Source: Undaria pinnatifida
Lineage: Eukaryota > Sar > Phaeophyceae > Laminariales > Alariaceae
Direction: 5' to 3'
NCBI GenBank assembly: GCA_012845835.1
Contig: JABAKD010000029.1
Location: 7,249,484 to 7,313,483, forward strand
Length of the DNA stretch: 64,000 nt
A program made the translations under genes and the position numbers. Below the pieces are notes generated by a model. That model saw nothing but the letters and a program-made list of their open reading frames with translations, had not been told where the DNA came from and made no database searches. Numbering within the stretch: the stretch's first letter is position 1; the number at the start of each line of letters is the position of its first letter. This document shows, piece by piece, positions 38,330 to 49,822 of this stretch.

Positions 38330-38892
38330 AACCGCAGCAGTAGTAGCAGTAGTGGTAGCAGCAGCATTTAATAGTAGTTGTGGTAGCAGTAGCAGTAGCA
38401 GTAGCTTTAGCAGTAGCAGTAGCAGTAGCAGTAGCAGTAGCAGTAGCAGCGGTAGTAGCAACAGTAGCAGCAGTAGCAGCAGTAGTAGCAGTAGTAGTAG
38501 TGGTCGTAGTATTTAATAGTAGTAGTAGTAGCAGTAGTAGCAGCAGCAGTAGCAGTAGCAGTAGCAGCGGTATTCTTCAATAGTAGTAATAGTAGTAGCA
38601 GTATTCTTTAATAGTAGAGGTAGTAGTAGTAGCAGTAGCAGTATTAGCAGTATTAGCAGTAGCAGTAGCAGTAGCAGTAGCAGCGGTGGTAGCAGTAGCA
38701 GCAGCAGTATTCTTTAACAGTAGTAGTGGTAGTAGTAGTAGCAGTAGTAGCAGTAGCATTTAATAGTAGCAGTAGCATTTAATAGTAGTAGTTATAGTAG
38801 TAGTATTTAATAGTACTTCAAAGTATTAATATTATTAGTATTTATAAGTAGTAGTAGTAGTAGCAGTAGCAGTAGTAGTAGTAGAAAAATAC
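38330..38892 (+). repeat. (AGT/AGC)n microsatellite array
   Basis: About 560 bases of AGT and AGC triplets in several blocks broken by ATTTAATAGT and ATTCTTTAATAGT words. These recur at 38363, 38510, 38574, 38607, 38710, 38757 and 38800, which hints at a higher-order unit. Confidence 0.92.
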
Positions 38893-38944
38893 CAATCGCG
38901 TTTCAGTGTACCGTATACGCTATCTCACATACTATTATTTAATT

Positions 38945-39480
38945 AGTATATTGTAAGGACGTCAGCCGTGAGTTCAACGAATTTCGGGTCAATACTCATC
39001 TTTGCAAGCTGCGTTATTGGTACTTGTAATATACTATGTGGGTGAGTTTCTTCTTAATGGGGGGGGTCCTCTTAAAATATAGTCTAAATATATATTATAA
39101 AAATGAAAAAAATATATGTACCATGACATGTTTTGTTTTTCTCCAATGTAATGGTTAGTGTTGGTATTTGTGCTTTAGGTGGGGAATTTTCAGCTACATC
39201 TAACATCATATTTTATAATTTTCTTTTTACTGTAGTTTCCACTATATATACTGCTCTATCATATGTATGTATGGTAGGTGGTTTATTTAGTTACATCGGG
39301 AGGAGTACGAATACAGAGTATTACTAGTTACATAGTATGTTAATAATAATACAGCATTCGAGAGTAAAAGTCGGCTAACTACTCCCCCGCTCCAAAAAAA
39401 AAAAAGAAAGACTCTGTGGGACTCGAACTCACGATTCCAAGTTGATACGCTGTCACTCTTAACATTTGAAAAACAAAACA
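38945..39480 (-). mobile_element. SINE-like element with DC core, copy 1
   Basis: About 540 bases match 52085-52600. Read on the minus strand it starts near 39470 with a tRNA-like piece (GCGTATCAACTTGG, then the B-box-like GTGAGTTCGAGTCCC). It continues through an AT-rich body and ends with the DC core near 39010-38953 (GCAGCTTGCAAAGATGAGTA ... GACGTCC). The B box matches the RNA polymerase III consensus; the A box is weaker. The right-hand A-run at 39400 (plus strand) lies inside the unit. Confidence 0.65.
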
Positions 39481-39831
39481 AAAAACGACCGGACGTCATC
39501 TGTGGGTTTTATTTATTTGGCGAAGAGCGCAACTCGTAAATGCGCTTTGCCATATGGTTCACATCACCATTTGTTGTCTCCTACGGGCGGTCTCCGAACC
39601 CATAATGTCATATAAACACTATTAATACGTACCATGGTACCTGTTGAGGTTTTTTATTGGAGATGAAGCTACGCTCTTTCGAAATGACCCATGCTCCCAG
39701 AGACAGGGTCGGTGTACGACGTACGAGGTGGATGTCTGACACTAAAGTAGTCAGCTATATTTAGTAGTATTGCTTTTTTTTGCGGCACGTGGCGGTATCC
39801 TACATTATTGTGTTTTTCACCATGGATGGAA

Positions 39832-39856
39832 CTAACCCTAACCCTAACCCTAACCC
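39832..39856 (+). repeat. Interstitial telomere-type tract (CCCTAA)n
   Basis: Just over four perfect CCCTAA units, in the middle of the window and about 65 bases before a 22-bp satellite. Too short to be a telomere. It may mark an old fusion or a repaired break, or chance expansion. Confidence 0.85.
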
Positions 39857-39928
39857 ATAGATAGGGAATATACCGATGACTGCCCCCTAGTGACGTCACG
39901 GGGGTGATAGCTCGTGATAGCTCGTGAA

Positions 39929-40062
39929 AGGTCATGGGACATGTCATGGTATGTCATGGGACATGTCATGGTATGTCATGGGACATGTCATGGTATGTCA
40001 TGGGACATGTCATGGTATGTCATGGGACATGTCATGGTGTGTCATGGGACATGTAATGGGAG
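39929..40062 (+). repeat. 22-bp satellite of GTCATGGGACAT type
   Basis: Six units of 22 bases combining GTCATGGGACAT and GTCATGGTAT. After these it decays into GGAGGTCATGG words up to about 40130. The long frame through it is a repeat artefact. Confidence 0.9.
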
Positions 40063-40224
40063 GTCATGGACGTGTATTCCGGCTTAATGTCATGGGAGGT
40101 CATGGGATGTCATGGGAGGTCATGGACATGCAGCACTTCAATACGGTGTTGGTTGGTACAACGGTGGTACAACACCGTTGCAACGGTGCGACGCGATATC
40201 ACATATATGGGAAGTTTCGTGCTA

Positions 40225-40455
40225 TTTCCCGCGGGCATACCGCAGCATGTTACGATATGTCGCGATATATCGTGGCATATCGCGGCATGTCGCGACACGT
40301 CGTGGAACATGCCATGGCATATCATGGGTTTCCGTGGGACACCATGGGTTCCTATGGCATGTCCCACGGCATGCCGCGACAAGCCGTGGGACATGCCGTG
40401 GGACACGCAATGGGAACCCATGACATGCCATGGCATGTCCCACGACGTGTCGCAG
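40225..40455. repeat. Palindrome-rich CATGG/GCATGTC cluster
   Basis: Dense self-complementary words (GCATGCCGCGAC, CGCGGCATGTCGCGAC, GGCATGTCCCACG) relate in sequence to the 22-bp satellite to the left but run in both orientations. Confidence 0.65.
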
Positions 40456-41510
40456 AAAAAAAACACAATAATGTGAATACCAGCCGTAATGAGCACGCGG
40501 GAAACAAAAAAAATACACCGGGTATACATATAATATACCAAAAAGTACCGGCATTGGTATCTAGTATCAACATACTCGTACTCAGGGGAGTACACAAAAA
40601 AAGAGAAAACGGAGCCAAACTCACTCCTAAAAAGGCCAAAACGAAAAAAAATCGGAGCGTTGTGATTTTTGGGCGTGCGAATCGAGAAACTGACGGTTTT
40701 TTAGCAACGTTTCTTTTACTTGGTGTTAGTAAATCCCCCTTGTCTGCCTCCTCGAGAAAAAATGTGGGTAATTTTTTCTTCATCTTTTGTGCTCCCCTGC
40801 CTGACGTTCTTCGTACAACAATACTTCCAAGTACGATATATAGGCAGCACCGTACCAGGTATGAAATTTTTGGTACAGTTAGCATAACACGTAAAATGGC
40901 AAGATAGCAAGAGAGCCCACCCCCGGAGGCCAATTCTAACGCAGCAGTCGGATCCGTGAGTCGAAAAGGGCCTTTTCCGACCGGACACTTTGGTCGACTG
41001 GACTCTTCCGGGTCTCCTTACCGTTTGGTTTCTTGTCCTATTGTCCTATTGTACAGTAGGTGCATACTACCACGGATATCATGTATCTGGAATCGATTCT
41101 TGAGCGGGGCGGCGTCAGCCGCAGAACCCTGGTAGAATGCCTACACAAAGTATATAGACTATACTGTACTCTACCGTACGAAGTCAGTCGCACCGTAACA
41201 CACGCAAGATGGCAGGACAATGCCGCACCTCCTGGGATGAGAACTTCGAGGCTGTTTCCATGGTCTATCCGAAACAACGGGGGGGGGAGGGGGGGGGAGG
41301 GGGGCACAACGGAAAGGATCGCTTGCGTAAGATCTCGTCCCGCAGGTGTTTCCACAGACAGACGCAAAAATAGCCGCATCCATTGCTCCGCGTTTGCGCT
41401 GTTCACATTGTACCTGTTGTCGATGACATGTGATCAGCTTCAATCATGGTCCTAAAAGTACTCCATCTCGCGCGTTGACGTGCGGCATACGCTCTCCCCC
41501 CAGTTAGCCA
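40456..41510. other. Gene-poor sequence
   Basis: No motif-bearing frame found. A G-rich run sits at 41278-41304. Confidence 0.35.
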
Positions 41511-41562
41511 ACGAGGAGGAGAGGAGGAGAGGAGGAGAGGAGGAGAGGAGGAGAGGACGGGG
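41511..41562 (+). repeat. (GGAGA)n-type microsatellite
   Basis: About ten units of AGGAGG/GAGAGG pentamer-decamer. Confidence 0.85.
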
Positions 41563-41759
41563 CAACCGCAGCACATAGTGGTCCTTCGTCGATCAACCGC
41601 GCCGAGATTCGTTGGCACGCCGTCTGCATAGATAAGACGCCGGCAGCAAGCCACACCGACGATTGCATCCACATCGCACAGCCGCTTTCTACGGGCTGGG
41701 ATAACGGTGAGCAAAGGATATACATCTGGTACGTCTCTTACCGTCGTCAAAACTTTCTC

Positions 41760-42055
41760 GTTTTTGCTTTCATCCTCCGGCGGATGGGGAAAAATATAGC
41801 TTAAGCTCACCACACCTCCACATATTTTCATAGACGTCGTGCGTGTGTCGATTTCACTCAATTGCTTTCGCAATCCACCACTAACTAGCTGGCGTGTCCT
41901 TCGGTTCCCGCGATAGCGATAGCGCGAGCTGTCTCTACCGGCGGTCCCTGTTACTACTCCGGCAGCGCAAGCTGCCGTTGTATGCGGATGCGTGATTATG
42001 TCGACCCGGCCTGACCCTGAGGGCCAGGTGCGGTAGAGATAGCCACCCGCCATAC
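41760..42055 (-). repeat. Poly(A)-tailed retroelement fragment, family PA (copy 3)
   Basis: A reverse copy from the GGCGGGTGGCTATCTC start (right) to the CATCCGCCGGAGGAT end (left). It extends further 5' than copy 1, and its start region also occurs in copy 7. Confidence 0.8.
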
Positions 42056-42067
42056 ATGCTGCTTTGT

Positions 42068-42165
42068 AGGTTTAACCCCTTTGCAACTGGAAACCTGTTT
42101 TTGGGGACAAAATTACTTGGATTTAGTAAAGGGATGGGTTCCGGGGCTCTTAAGGGGTTAAGGCT
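42068..42165 (+). repeat. Short dispersed repeat, family PT (copy 2)
   Basis: AACCCCTTTGCAACTGGAAA ... GGGGACAAAATTACTTGG ... GGGGCTCTTAAGGGG. It starts about a dozen bases from the edge of PA copy 3. Confidence 0.75.
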
Positions 42166-42784
42166 ACAATGGGTGCTCTGAGCCTCGACACGACGGCAGA
42201 CAGCAGTCAGCAGTGCTACGAGGGTATATGTATGTGCTACGAATGGGATGATGGTTGCTGGTTAGGTATTGCTGCTCCGTGGAACGTCTTGCACTTATGC
42301 TATAGCCTTGTTTAGTTATAAATTGACTTGACGAGAAAAGCGAGAAACGGAAACGAAAAACAGCAGGTATATGATATACGTACAGTGAGGTACTCGATTT
42401 AAGAGCCTGTCTCCGAGCCGCCCAGAACGACCGCTCACATCGCCGTGACTCTTTTGTGTCACATTGGGTATCATATAGGTCTAGTGTACGTATGTAGGCG
42501 TCACAAGGCGTGAAAAGCCGGTTTGACGACGGCGCCTATTTACAACCTATGGACTGCGAAACTTGTTCAGCAGTCCACACCCCATTATTATTTGTGTGGA
42601 AGGGTTGAAATGGTTGAAACGGAGTACTGAATCAGCCACACCTACTTTTTTATTGGTGAACACCTCTACCCTCATCCCGGCCGGACCGGATTACATTTTG
42701 GCACCCTGCTCCCTCTCTAGTGTTGCCAATCAACGAAATTGCGTGGTTGATTTGATTATTGACTTTTTGGGCTTGTTTCGATCA

Positions 42785-43132
42785 TGTTTTTTTCTTTTTT
42801 TCTTTTTTTCCATCCCAATTTTATCCTCGCATTAACTCTCGCGCTCCCTCCCAGTCATAGCTCAGATTCGGGGTCACATAGCGGGCCCTCCTCTCCCCTC
42901 CCCACTACGGTATAATAACGTCTTCACTTTTATCGCGAGAAGAATTCAGCGTTGTCTTCCTTCGTCGACTCGCGTCGAATTGTGCCTACCCACGCTGCTA
43001 GGCGTTCTCAGCAGTTAGTTGGTCCTTTTTTGCGCATTTTTGCAAATAAAGTCAAAAACTCACCACGGTGGAAACTCAAGGACCAACGCTAGTAGTATTC
43101 GGGGGTAACCACTAGACCACCGGGGCGACCGG
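42785..43132 (-). mobile_element. tRNA-derived SINE (family TS copy 2)
   Basis: Read on the minus strand it begins with a tRNA-like head (CCCCGGTGGTCTAGTGGTTA, a strong RNA polymerase III A box). A decayed B box follows 27 bases later (TTGAGTTTCCACC). The TS body comes next (CGACTCGCG..., then TATGTGACCCCGAATCTGAG). It ends in an A/G-rich tail seen as T/C runs at 42785-42810 on the plus strand. Length about 350 bases. Confidence 0.75.
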
Positions 43133-44450
43133 CTGGTTGTGGTGTAATCATGTTTAGTGCTAGTTGACAGATTCATTATGATTATTTTATTATTTGTACA
43201 TAGCATAGGTCTAAATGGATACTTTTTGGTTTTCGGCTGGTCGTGATTAAATCATGATTAAAATAGTGATGATAGTTGATATTTAATAAGTTAATCATGA
43301 TTGTTTGATTATTTGTAGAGAAATGGGTATTTTTTGTGTTCGTTCTGGGATTATATTGTTTGACCGTTTCGTTTCGTTTCGTTTCGTTTGTCACGAGAGA
43401 GACTTGTGCTGCCGTTGCCTCCGGACGTCAAGAATCTAGCATTGAGCAGGAGGATGGATGGAAAATAACGAAGGAATATATCAAGCGAAAGCTTTATAGT
43501 GTCTTCTTCCTTGTCATATCATAGGTCATGGGGATACCTTGGCCTCCCCCAAAAGTTTTCGCTGTTGTGAGTAAGAGGTTACATACTGCTTCTGCGCAGG
43601 CCATGGTACTCATACCTACTTCAACTTTGTGTACGGCCCAGGCTGCGTAGCTTTCTTATACCAGCTACTGGTATGATTTAGAGGGTGTGCTCCACGCACT
43701 AACTTTGGTATATATATGTCAACCTTTCGAGGGCAGATGTCTCGGTTATAGCTTATTTCGGTCCAAGTCGAGGGCGTACGAAAAAAACACCCGCAACCCA
43801 CACTACACACTGGTTCAAGTGAAAAGCCCGAGAGCATCTCCCCCACGAATGGGGACGAATGCCGCTCGCAATATCTAGTCAAAGAGTGAATACTTGGCGT
43901 CATACTGACTCTTATGACCAGCGGAAGGGGGTGACATGGCCAGTTTTTTATCTAACAGCCTCGGGCTGTCTGTCTCTAGGAGCGAAACTCGTATCGACCA
44001 ATGACACAGGCCTTCAGTTTTTCAATAATATTCAGGCTTTTCCAAGCGGGGGGGAGAAAAAAATTGTATAGCATTTTGCACGACCCGGTGGGAGATACTC
44101 CAAGGCATGTATGTCTGTAGATTTTTTTTTTGCGAAAAAAAACGAAGATCTGACCTGCCTCTGTTCAATATTGAGCAGAATCCAGCGTTGAACTGGATCC
44201 TCCACTAGAACCAAGTCATTTAAAGGAAGTGACGCATCTTACTCATTTTTACGAACAAAAGTCCAAATGCCCACGCCGTTTTTGAGAGATAGAGAGCTTG
44301 ACGTTTTGCACACGTGTTATACATATTCATCCCGAGGCCTGACCTCCTTTTTTTCTTTTTTTTTTCGCCGAACATTTTTGGTCTGAAACCACTGTTTTTG
44401 AAAAACGAATCTTGATCTTGTTTTTCATCCAGATATTCTCTTCCCCGCGC
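43133..44450. other. AT-rich gene-poor sequence
   Basis: Contains ATGATT/ATTATT-rich DNA (43165-43330) and a short TTTCG run (43366-43388). No gene recognised. Confidence 0.35.
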
Positions 44451-44451
44451 A

Positions 44452-44542
44452 TTCAACCCCTTTAGAGCCCCTGGACCCCTCTCTATACTGAATCCAAGTA
44501 ATTTCGTCCCCAAAAACGGGTTTCCAGTTGTAAAGGGGTGTT
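44452..44542 (-). repeat. Short dispersed repeat, family PT (copy 3)
   Basis: Reverse orientation. The minus strand gives CCTTTACAACTGGAAACCCG, GGGGACGAAATTACTTGG and GGGGCTCTAAAGGGG. Confidence 0.75.
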
Positions 44543-44984
44543 AAGTCGATTTTCATCGCGGAAAGCACAAAACCGACTATTCTCTCATTAAAAAAACTGT
44601 TCGAGTTCTCTTTCAGGGCTTCCCGGCAAACCTACCCATCGCCACAGGGGCACATAACTTGATTTTAAGATTCGCCCGAGACGTAAAAAATCCCGTTATT
44701 TTCCATATATGTATATATCTGGCCAAGATTATCGCAAAATGAGTGTTAATGTTGCAGAAGATGTTGATTCTCTCTTTGTTCTGGAAATAATTGACAATCA
44801 ACCCCTGTAGCAACGGATAGGTTCCATCGATGGAAAGCCCTGCGAGAGAGCTCGAAGATTTTTATTTTCAACAGGATGGTCGACTGTGTGCTCTCCGCGA
44901 GAAAATTGACTTAAATACGTAGTAGTAGGAAAGAGAAGACCTGGAGGAAAAACAAGATCAAGATTCGTTTTTCCATGACGGTGG

Positions 44985-45367
44985 CCAAACGTGGTCTACC
45001 TTTTCCAAGAAATCTCGACTGACGAAAAGTCAGGCGAAAAAATAAACAATTCAACACAACACCCAGGCGAGGTCTTCGCAAAACGGCACACAGAAGACGT
45101 GTGCAAAATTCCATTTCCAGCTCCCGGTCTGAAGCGAGAAAACGGTGTGGTTCCCGAGTAGCCGTTACCCCCAACAAACTCTCCAAACATCACCCTCTGT
45201 GGCAGACGCTGCTCCCCCATACGTGCTACGAATCCCGCAAACAATATCCTCCGTTTGCGCACTATCGCCTCTATGCTCTCGGAAGCTGCCTTGGCAAGCG
45301 CGTCGGCGTACGATAGGGTGTGGTCGTCGCGATTCCGTTTCCGCCATCCGAGGCATTGGAGGAGCAT
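44985..45367 (-). mobile_element. LINE protein C-terminal fragment (second lineage)
   Basis: A minus-strand frame of about 120 codons carries YADALAKAASESIEAIVRKR, RRILFAGFVARMGEQRLP and QRVMFGEFVGG. I recall this block from the end of LINE reverse-transcriptase proteins in protists and algae. The upstream catalytic domain is not nearby, so it is a 5'-truncated copy. Confidence 0.6.
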
Positions 45368-45727
45368 GGAGTTTTCAAAACACTGGTGAACATTCGCCGG
45401 GGAATACGTTTCGGGCTTTTCACTTTAACCAGCCTGTAACACCCCCGCCGCCCTTAGGATGGGCCGATCTATTTCGCCATTTATCGCCATACAATACAAG
45501 CATACACAGCCCCAAATGTGGTTACTGCCTGTCCAGATATGCACAATCAATGAAGCCCATCTCATATTAATAAACAAAAATCACCAAAGTTGGGGTGATT
45601 GATGTAATCAGGATTATGTGATTATTAATCGATAAATCAAGCAAATATTGATTGTGATTGTGATTGGAAATAATCATCATGAAAAAAAACGCGATTCATC
45701 ATCGCGTTGATTGTTGATTCACAACAC

Positions 45728-45832
45728 TACATTTTTTTTTCTTTTTTTTTTTTTTATCCTCCGGCGGATGGGGAAAAATAAAGCTTTTGCTCACCACACT
45801 TCCACGTATTTTCATACGCGTCGTGTACAATT
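45728..45832 (-). repeat. Poly(A)-tailed retroelement fragment, family PA (copy 4)
   Basis: Only the last about 100 bases of the family remain: T-run, ATCCTCCGGCGGATGGGG, CTCACCACACTTCCACGTAT. It is truncated just after CGCGTCGTGT. Confidence 0.8.
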
Positions 45833-46046
45833 ATCCCTCTCGGCAATAGTGCACAAGTATATAAGGGTAAGGGTTAGTGGAATAGCGTATGGACCTCAGT
45901 AAAGAGCTGCCGTCCACATGGGCTGTAAATAGTAAATAGTCCCTCCCCGATTTGACCGTTTTCGCTTCCTCAAACGCTCTTGAACCGCGTATCATACTGC
46001 TGCACAGTATGGCCTTCACTCTTTCCCTGGTGGTGCACTTTCTTTC

Positions 46047-46396
46047 CAGCTCACCCTCTTTTCGTATGGTACGGGCAACGGATCCGGGGCCACATAGCAG
46101 GCACTTCTCCCTCCTCCCCTCTATGATATTAAGTATCCCGTTTTTTCGACCAGTCAGTGTGTAGTGAGCAAGAAGGGTTCAGCATTTGCTTCCCTCGTCG
46201 ACTGGCGTCTTACTGTGCGTGCCGGGAACTGGGGCTACGAAGAGGCGCTTTTTGGTGCAATTTTCGCACAAAAGCGAAAGTCAAAGTTCCTTCGGGGGGG
46301 CTCGAATTGCGAAATCGACCTCACTTAATTTCTGCGGCTACTTATTGTAGTGACTACAGGCAGGACGAAGTTGTCAACAGACCACCGGGGGCGCCG
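46047..46396 (-). mobile_element. tRNA-derived SINE (family TS copy 3)
   Basis: The minus strand begins with CCCCGGTGGTCTGTTGACA, has a B-box-like GCAATTCGAGCCC about 60 bases later, and shares the TS body. Same orientation as copies 2, 4 and 5. Confidence 0.65.
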
Positions 46397-46469
46397 TCGT
46401 TATTGTTTCTTTCTTCTATCGATTTTACTCACACTGCTGTTACTTTCCAAGCCAACTAACTGATTGCCA

Positions 46470-46700
46470 GAGGTTTATCCTCAAGTGACCTTCTGGACAA
46501 AAGCCGTGGTCACATATATATGTCTTCCCTTCCCCCCGGTGCATTAATTTCATACGTGCCTTCATTTTTCTTGCGCGTGGATTTGATACAGGGTTCAGCA
46601 TTCCCACCGCTCGTCGATTTTCATCGACTTTTGCTGACTGACGTTTTCGCGCTTCCTTTCCGAGAGCCCATCTTTTGCACAACAAGAAAAAGTCTATATC
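46470..46700 (-). repeat. SINE body, truncated (family TS copy 4)
   Basis: Body words are shared with 47636-47760 (CGTGGTCACA, CTTCCCCCCGGT, GGGTTCAGCA, TCGTCGATTTTCATCGAC). No tRNA-like head. Confidence 0.65.
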
Positions 46701-47584
46701 GTGTACGAGTATATACGAGTACAGCAGTATGCGGATCTCTTGTTTCTGGCCATGCTGCAACTCTCACTGGTATGTAAAGCAGGGAGTTCCTACACTATTT
46801 TTCAGTACAAAAGCGACCATGTTATTATTCTCTTCAAAAAACTCGAGCCTAAAATTCTCAACTGCCCAACCCTTAATTGAGCGATGCCGCGTCCTGTACG
46901 CACCGTTTACGATGATGTGTATCACGTTCGGGCTCTAAAACCTCATCACCCTTTACCACATACATACTCCAGGCAGGGGTGGAATTAATTGTGGAATTAA
47001 TATTCAGCGTACCACGGTGATAAATTGGCTTGGTTATTTCGAATTACAAAAACATACCTCGTACCGGGTATGTACGAGGTATGATATACCAGGTATACAA
47101 CATCGACCGACCGAGGTGGTATATGCTTTATTAACGGGCGTGATAAGAGAGGTGTGGTATATCATACTTGTGATTTTTCAAGAGAGGTTTGCTGCCACAC
47201 TCCGAGCGAGTGGGGCACAAAAACACGGGACTTGACCAAACAAAACACAGGACGGGCATGTGGATGCATTGCCAAACCTTGCTGGCTGTTGATGTTCACG
47301 GTCAACGCTGACTTTTAGGCCGCCCCGGTTTGTTCTGGAAAAACGATACCAACACACGCTGCGGAACTCCGCGACTGTCCTTGCCGACCTCGAGCCGCCC
47401 AAAGGGTAAGAGTTGAGGTTAGGTTAGGGCTATGGCTAGCTCTGCGGTCGGATTGGTCTGGGTTGACTTGCAACATTGAAGTTGACCATAAACGACAGGC
47501 AGGACGTTTGTTGCCTGCGCGTCCTGCAGTTGGGGGAGGGCGATATCTTGGGGGTGTCATACTGATTACGAGGTATAGCCTGGG

Positions 47585-47892
47585 TGTTTTTTTTTTTTTT
47601 TTTTTGCGCACAACTACTTTCCAGCTTCTGGACAAGCCGTGGGGTCACAGGTGTCGTCCCTTCTTCCCCCCGGTTCTTGCCTTCAATTTTTATCGCGCAT
47701 AGGGTTCAGCAATCTTACTGCTCGTCGTTTTTCATCGACGGTTGCTAACTCACGCTCTCGCGCTTTCCGCAAGTCAATTTGTGCTCAAGGAAAAGTCCCG
47801 CCGAATTTATACGATTATGCACTCGGGGGAATTCGAACTCACGAAACTGACCAGGCTCGAGGATAACCTGATACGCCACCGGGGCTGCCCTA
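47585..47892 (-). mobile_element. tRNA-derived SINE (family TS copy 5), near complete
   Basis: About 305 bases. The minus-strand head is CCCCGGTGGCGTATCAGGTT (A box), and 26 bases further is TGAGTTCGAATTCCC, a good B box. The body follows and then an A-run of about 20 (T-run 47588-47608 on the plus strand). This is the cleanest copy and defines the family. Confidence 0.8.
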
Positions 47893-48666
47893 TTTCCAAG
47901 TGACTATGTTGCAATTGCTATTTTGCTATTTTGCTAAATGCAAAAAGTAAAAGGCGCCCATCTACCTACCAAATATCCAGATACAGCGACGCTTACCCTG
48001 AGCCATGTTGGAGGAGAGAAGGGCAGCGAAAGAGCAGGTTGTCAGCTTAGCTTTGCAGTGTTGAAGAGTCCACACGGTAGAGAGACGGATGGCTTTCTAG
48101 GCGGTGCGAGGCGAAACGCTGACTGACCGACTGACCGTCGAAAGCGGAGAGTTTACAGCGAGAAAAAGGCGTTTCCCACTAGGGATTTTTTCCCATTTTT
48201 TCCGTTAACTTTTACCACAGACAGGTACAGATTTGTGTGTACGGCGTTGTTTCCACAGGTACTGAGTATTATGCCAGGCATGCGGTATTAGGTTGTGTTG
48301 ACAGCTCAGTTGGCCTTGTTGACAGCCCCACCAACCCGTGGGACAACTGGGCGTTCGTTTGTCGCCCAAGAGAAGGGCCCAAGCCAGCCTTTCAGTGTAA
48401 TGCGAATATGATCCTGCTATTAACCACTTCGAAGCCTATTATTGTGTAGCACACAGACAGACCGAAAACGAGACAAGCTCGATCTAATCAACGATGGGCC
48501 TCTTGTATCGGGAGAGCTTGCAGTGGTACGTGTGTCGGCAGTTCAGTAGGGAGGGGCTGTACAACTCGGTTCAGACATTGGACTATTCCAAACTCTATAC
48601 TTGGTCTACATTCATTCGTAAGAAACCTGAAAACCGGCTCTATCATAGGCAGGTCATTTTCTACCT
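47893..48666. other. Gene-poor sequence
   Basis: No supported feature seen. Short frames only. Confidence 0.35.
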
Positions 48667-48815
48667 TTTTTTTTTTTTTTTTTTCATCTTCCGGCGGCTG
48701 ATGGGGAAAAATAAAGCTGTATTTAGCTCACCACACTTCCACGTATTTTCATACGCGTCGTGTGTGTGTCGATTTAACTCAGTTGCTTTCGCAGCTCAAC
48801 GCTAGCTGGCAAAAA
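48667..48815 (-). repeat. Poly(A)-tailed retroelement fragment, family PA (copy 5)
   Basis: A T-run of 17 at the left, then the family 3' end up to the CAACGCTAGCTGGC word, where the copy is truncated. Confidence 0.8.
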
Positions 48816-49047
48816 TGACCCTTAGTCTGGTGCGTCGAGAAGGGACAGAAATAAATTGCTGAATACGTACCAGTATATGAGATGAGCACAAAGCAAGCCG
48901 AACCAAAAATAAAAAAAAAGATTTCTTATACATTCCTACAGACAGCGAGCGCCTAGACGACCTATTCGTACTTTCTTATTTTTCAAAATTCTAGGAGGGC
49001 AGATTTCTGAAAATGGGTTTTCCTTCATCAAGAGGGCCGATACTATT

Positions 49048-49100
49048 ATATATCTTTGATCTCACAGCCGAAGTGTATTTGAATATTATTTGTGACCTAA
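49048..49100 (+). repeat. Dispersed core element, family DC (fragment)
   Basis: Contains ATCTTTGATCTCACAGCCGA and GTGTATTTGAATATTATT, like the end of the copies at 50045 and 56035. Confidence 0.55.
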
Positions 49101-49768
49101 ACCTCCTAAAAAATCCCCCCCCCCCCCCCCCCCTCTTACTCTCCCTTACTCAAACGCCCCACCAAATATCGAAATCCGCCACATTAATAAACACTTCACG
49201 CACAGGATATCACCTCATTATCCCACCAAATATCGAAATCCGCCACATTAATAAACACTTCACGCACAGGATATCACCCCATTATCTTTCGAGAGCCATC
49301 CATGCCGCTGTGTCCCCCCCCCCCCCCCCCCCCCGCCTCGAAAGCCCATCACCCGCACCATCGCCTAGACCTAGCACCACACGTATAACAAACCCCTCAC
49401 CTAAAGCCCTCCCCCCCCCCCCCCCCCCCCCCCGGCCCCCCCCCCGCCCCCACCCCCCACCTTCCCCCCCAACCCATCCCAAACCCACCCCCTCGAACAC
49501 TCCACCCTCTCTTTACTTCCTGATTGTACGACTTACCCAAGGATATACATGATAAACTGATGTATTATTTCCAAAACCGTCACATTTATCCCCTCAAAAT
49601 AATGTAAGGTTTCCAGGCACATATTGAGCTGCCCCCCCCGCCCCCCCCCCCCCCCCCCCCCCCCGCCCCAACCCCCCCCCCCCCCGCCCCCAATAATATA
49701 CTGGTGCCATAACCGTCAGATTTATCCCCTCGAAAAGATTTATAGCTTACATGCACAAATTGCCCCCT

Positions 49769-49822
<54 letters not shown>

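Noticed and set aside
39832-39856. True telomere
   Set aside because: Only about 25 bases, with ordinary sequence on both sides.
39929-40062. CRISPR-like array
   Set aside because: Units are directly adjacent without spacers, in a eukaryotic context: a plain satellite.
39924-40907. 327-codon frame rich in Met, Gly and His
   Set aside because: Starts in the 22-bp satellite and runs through the palindromic cluster. The period (22) is not a multiple of three, so the peptide cycles through frames.
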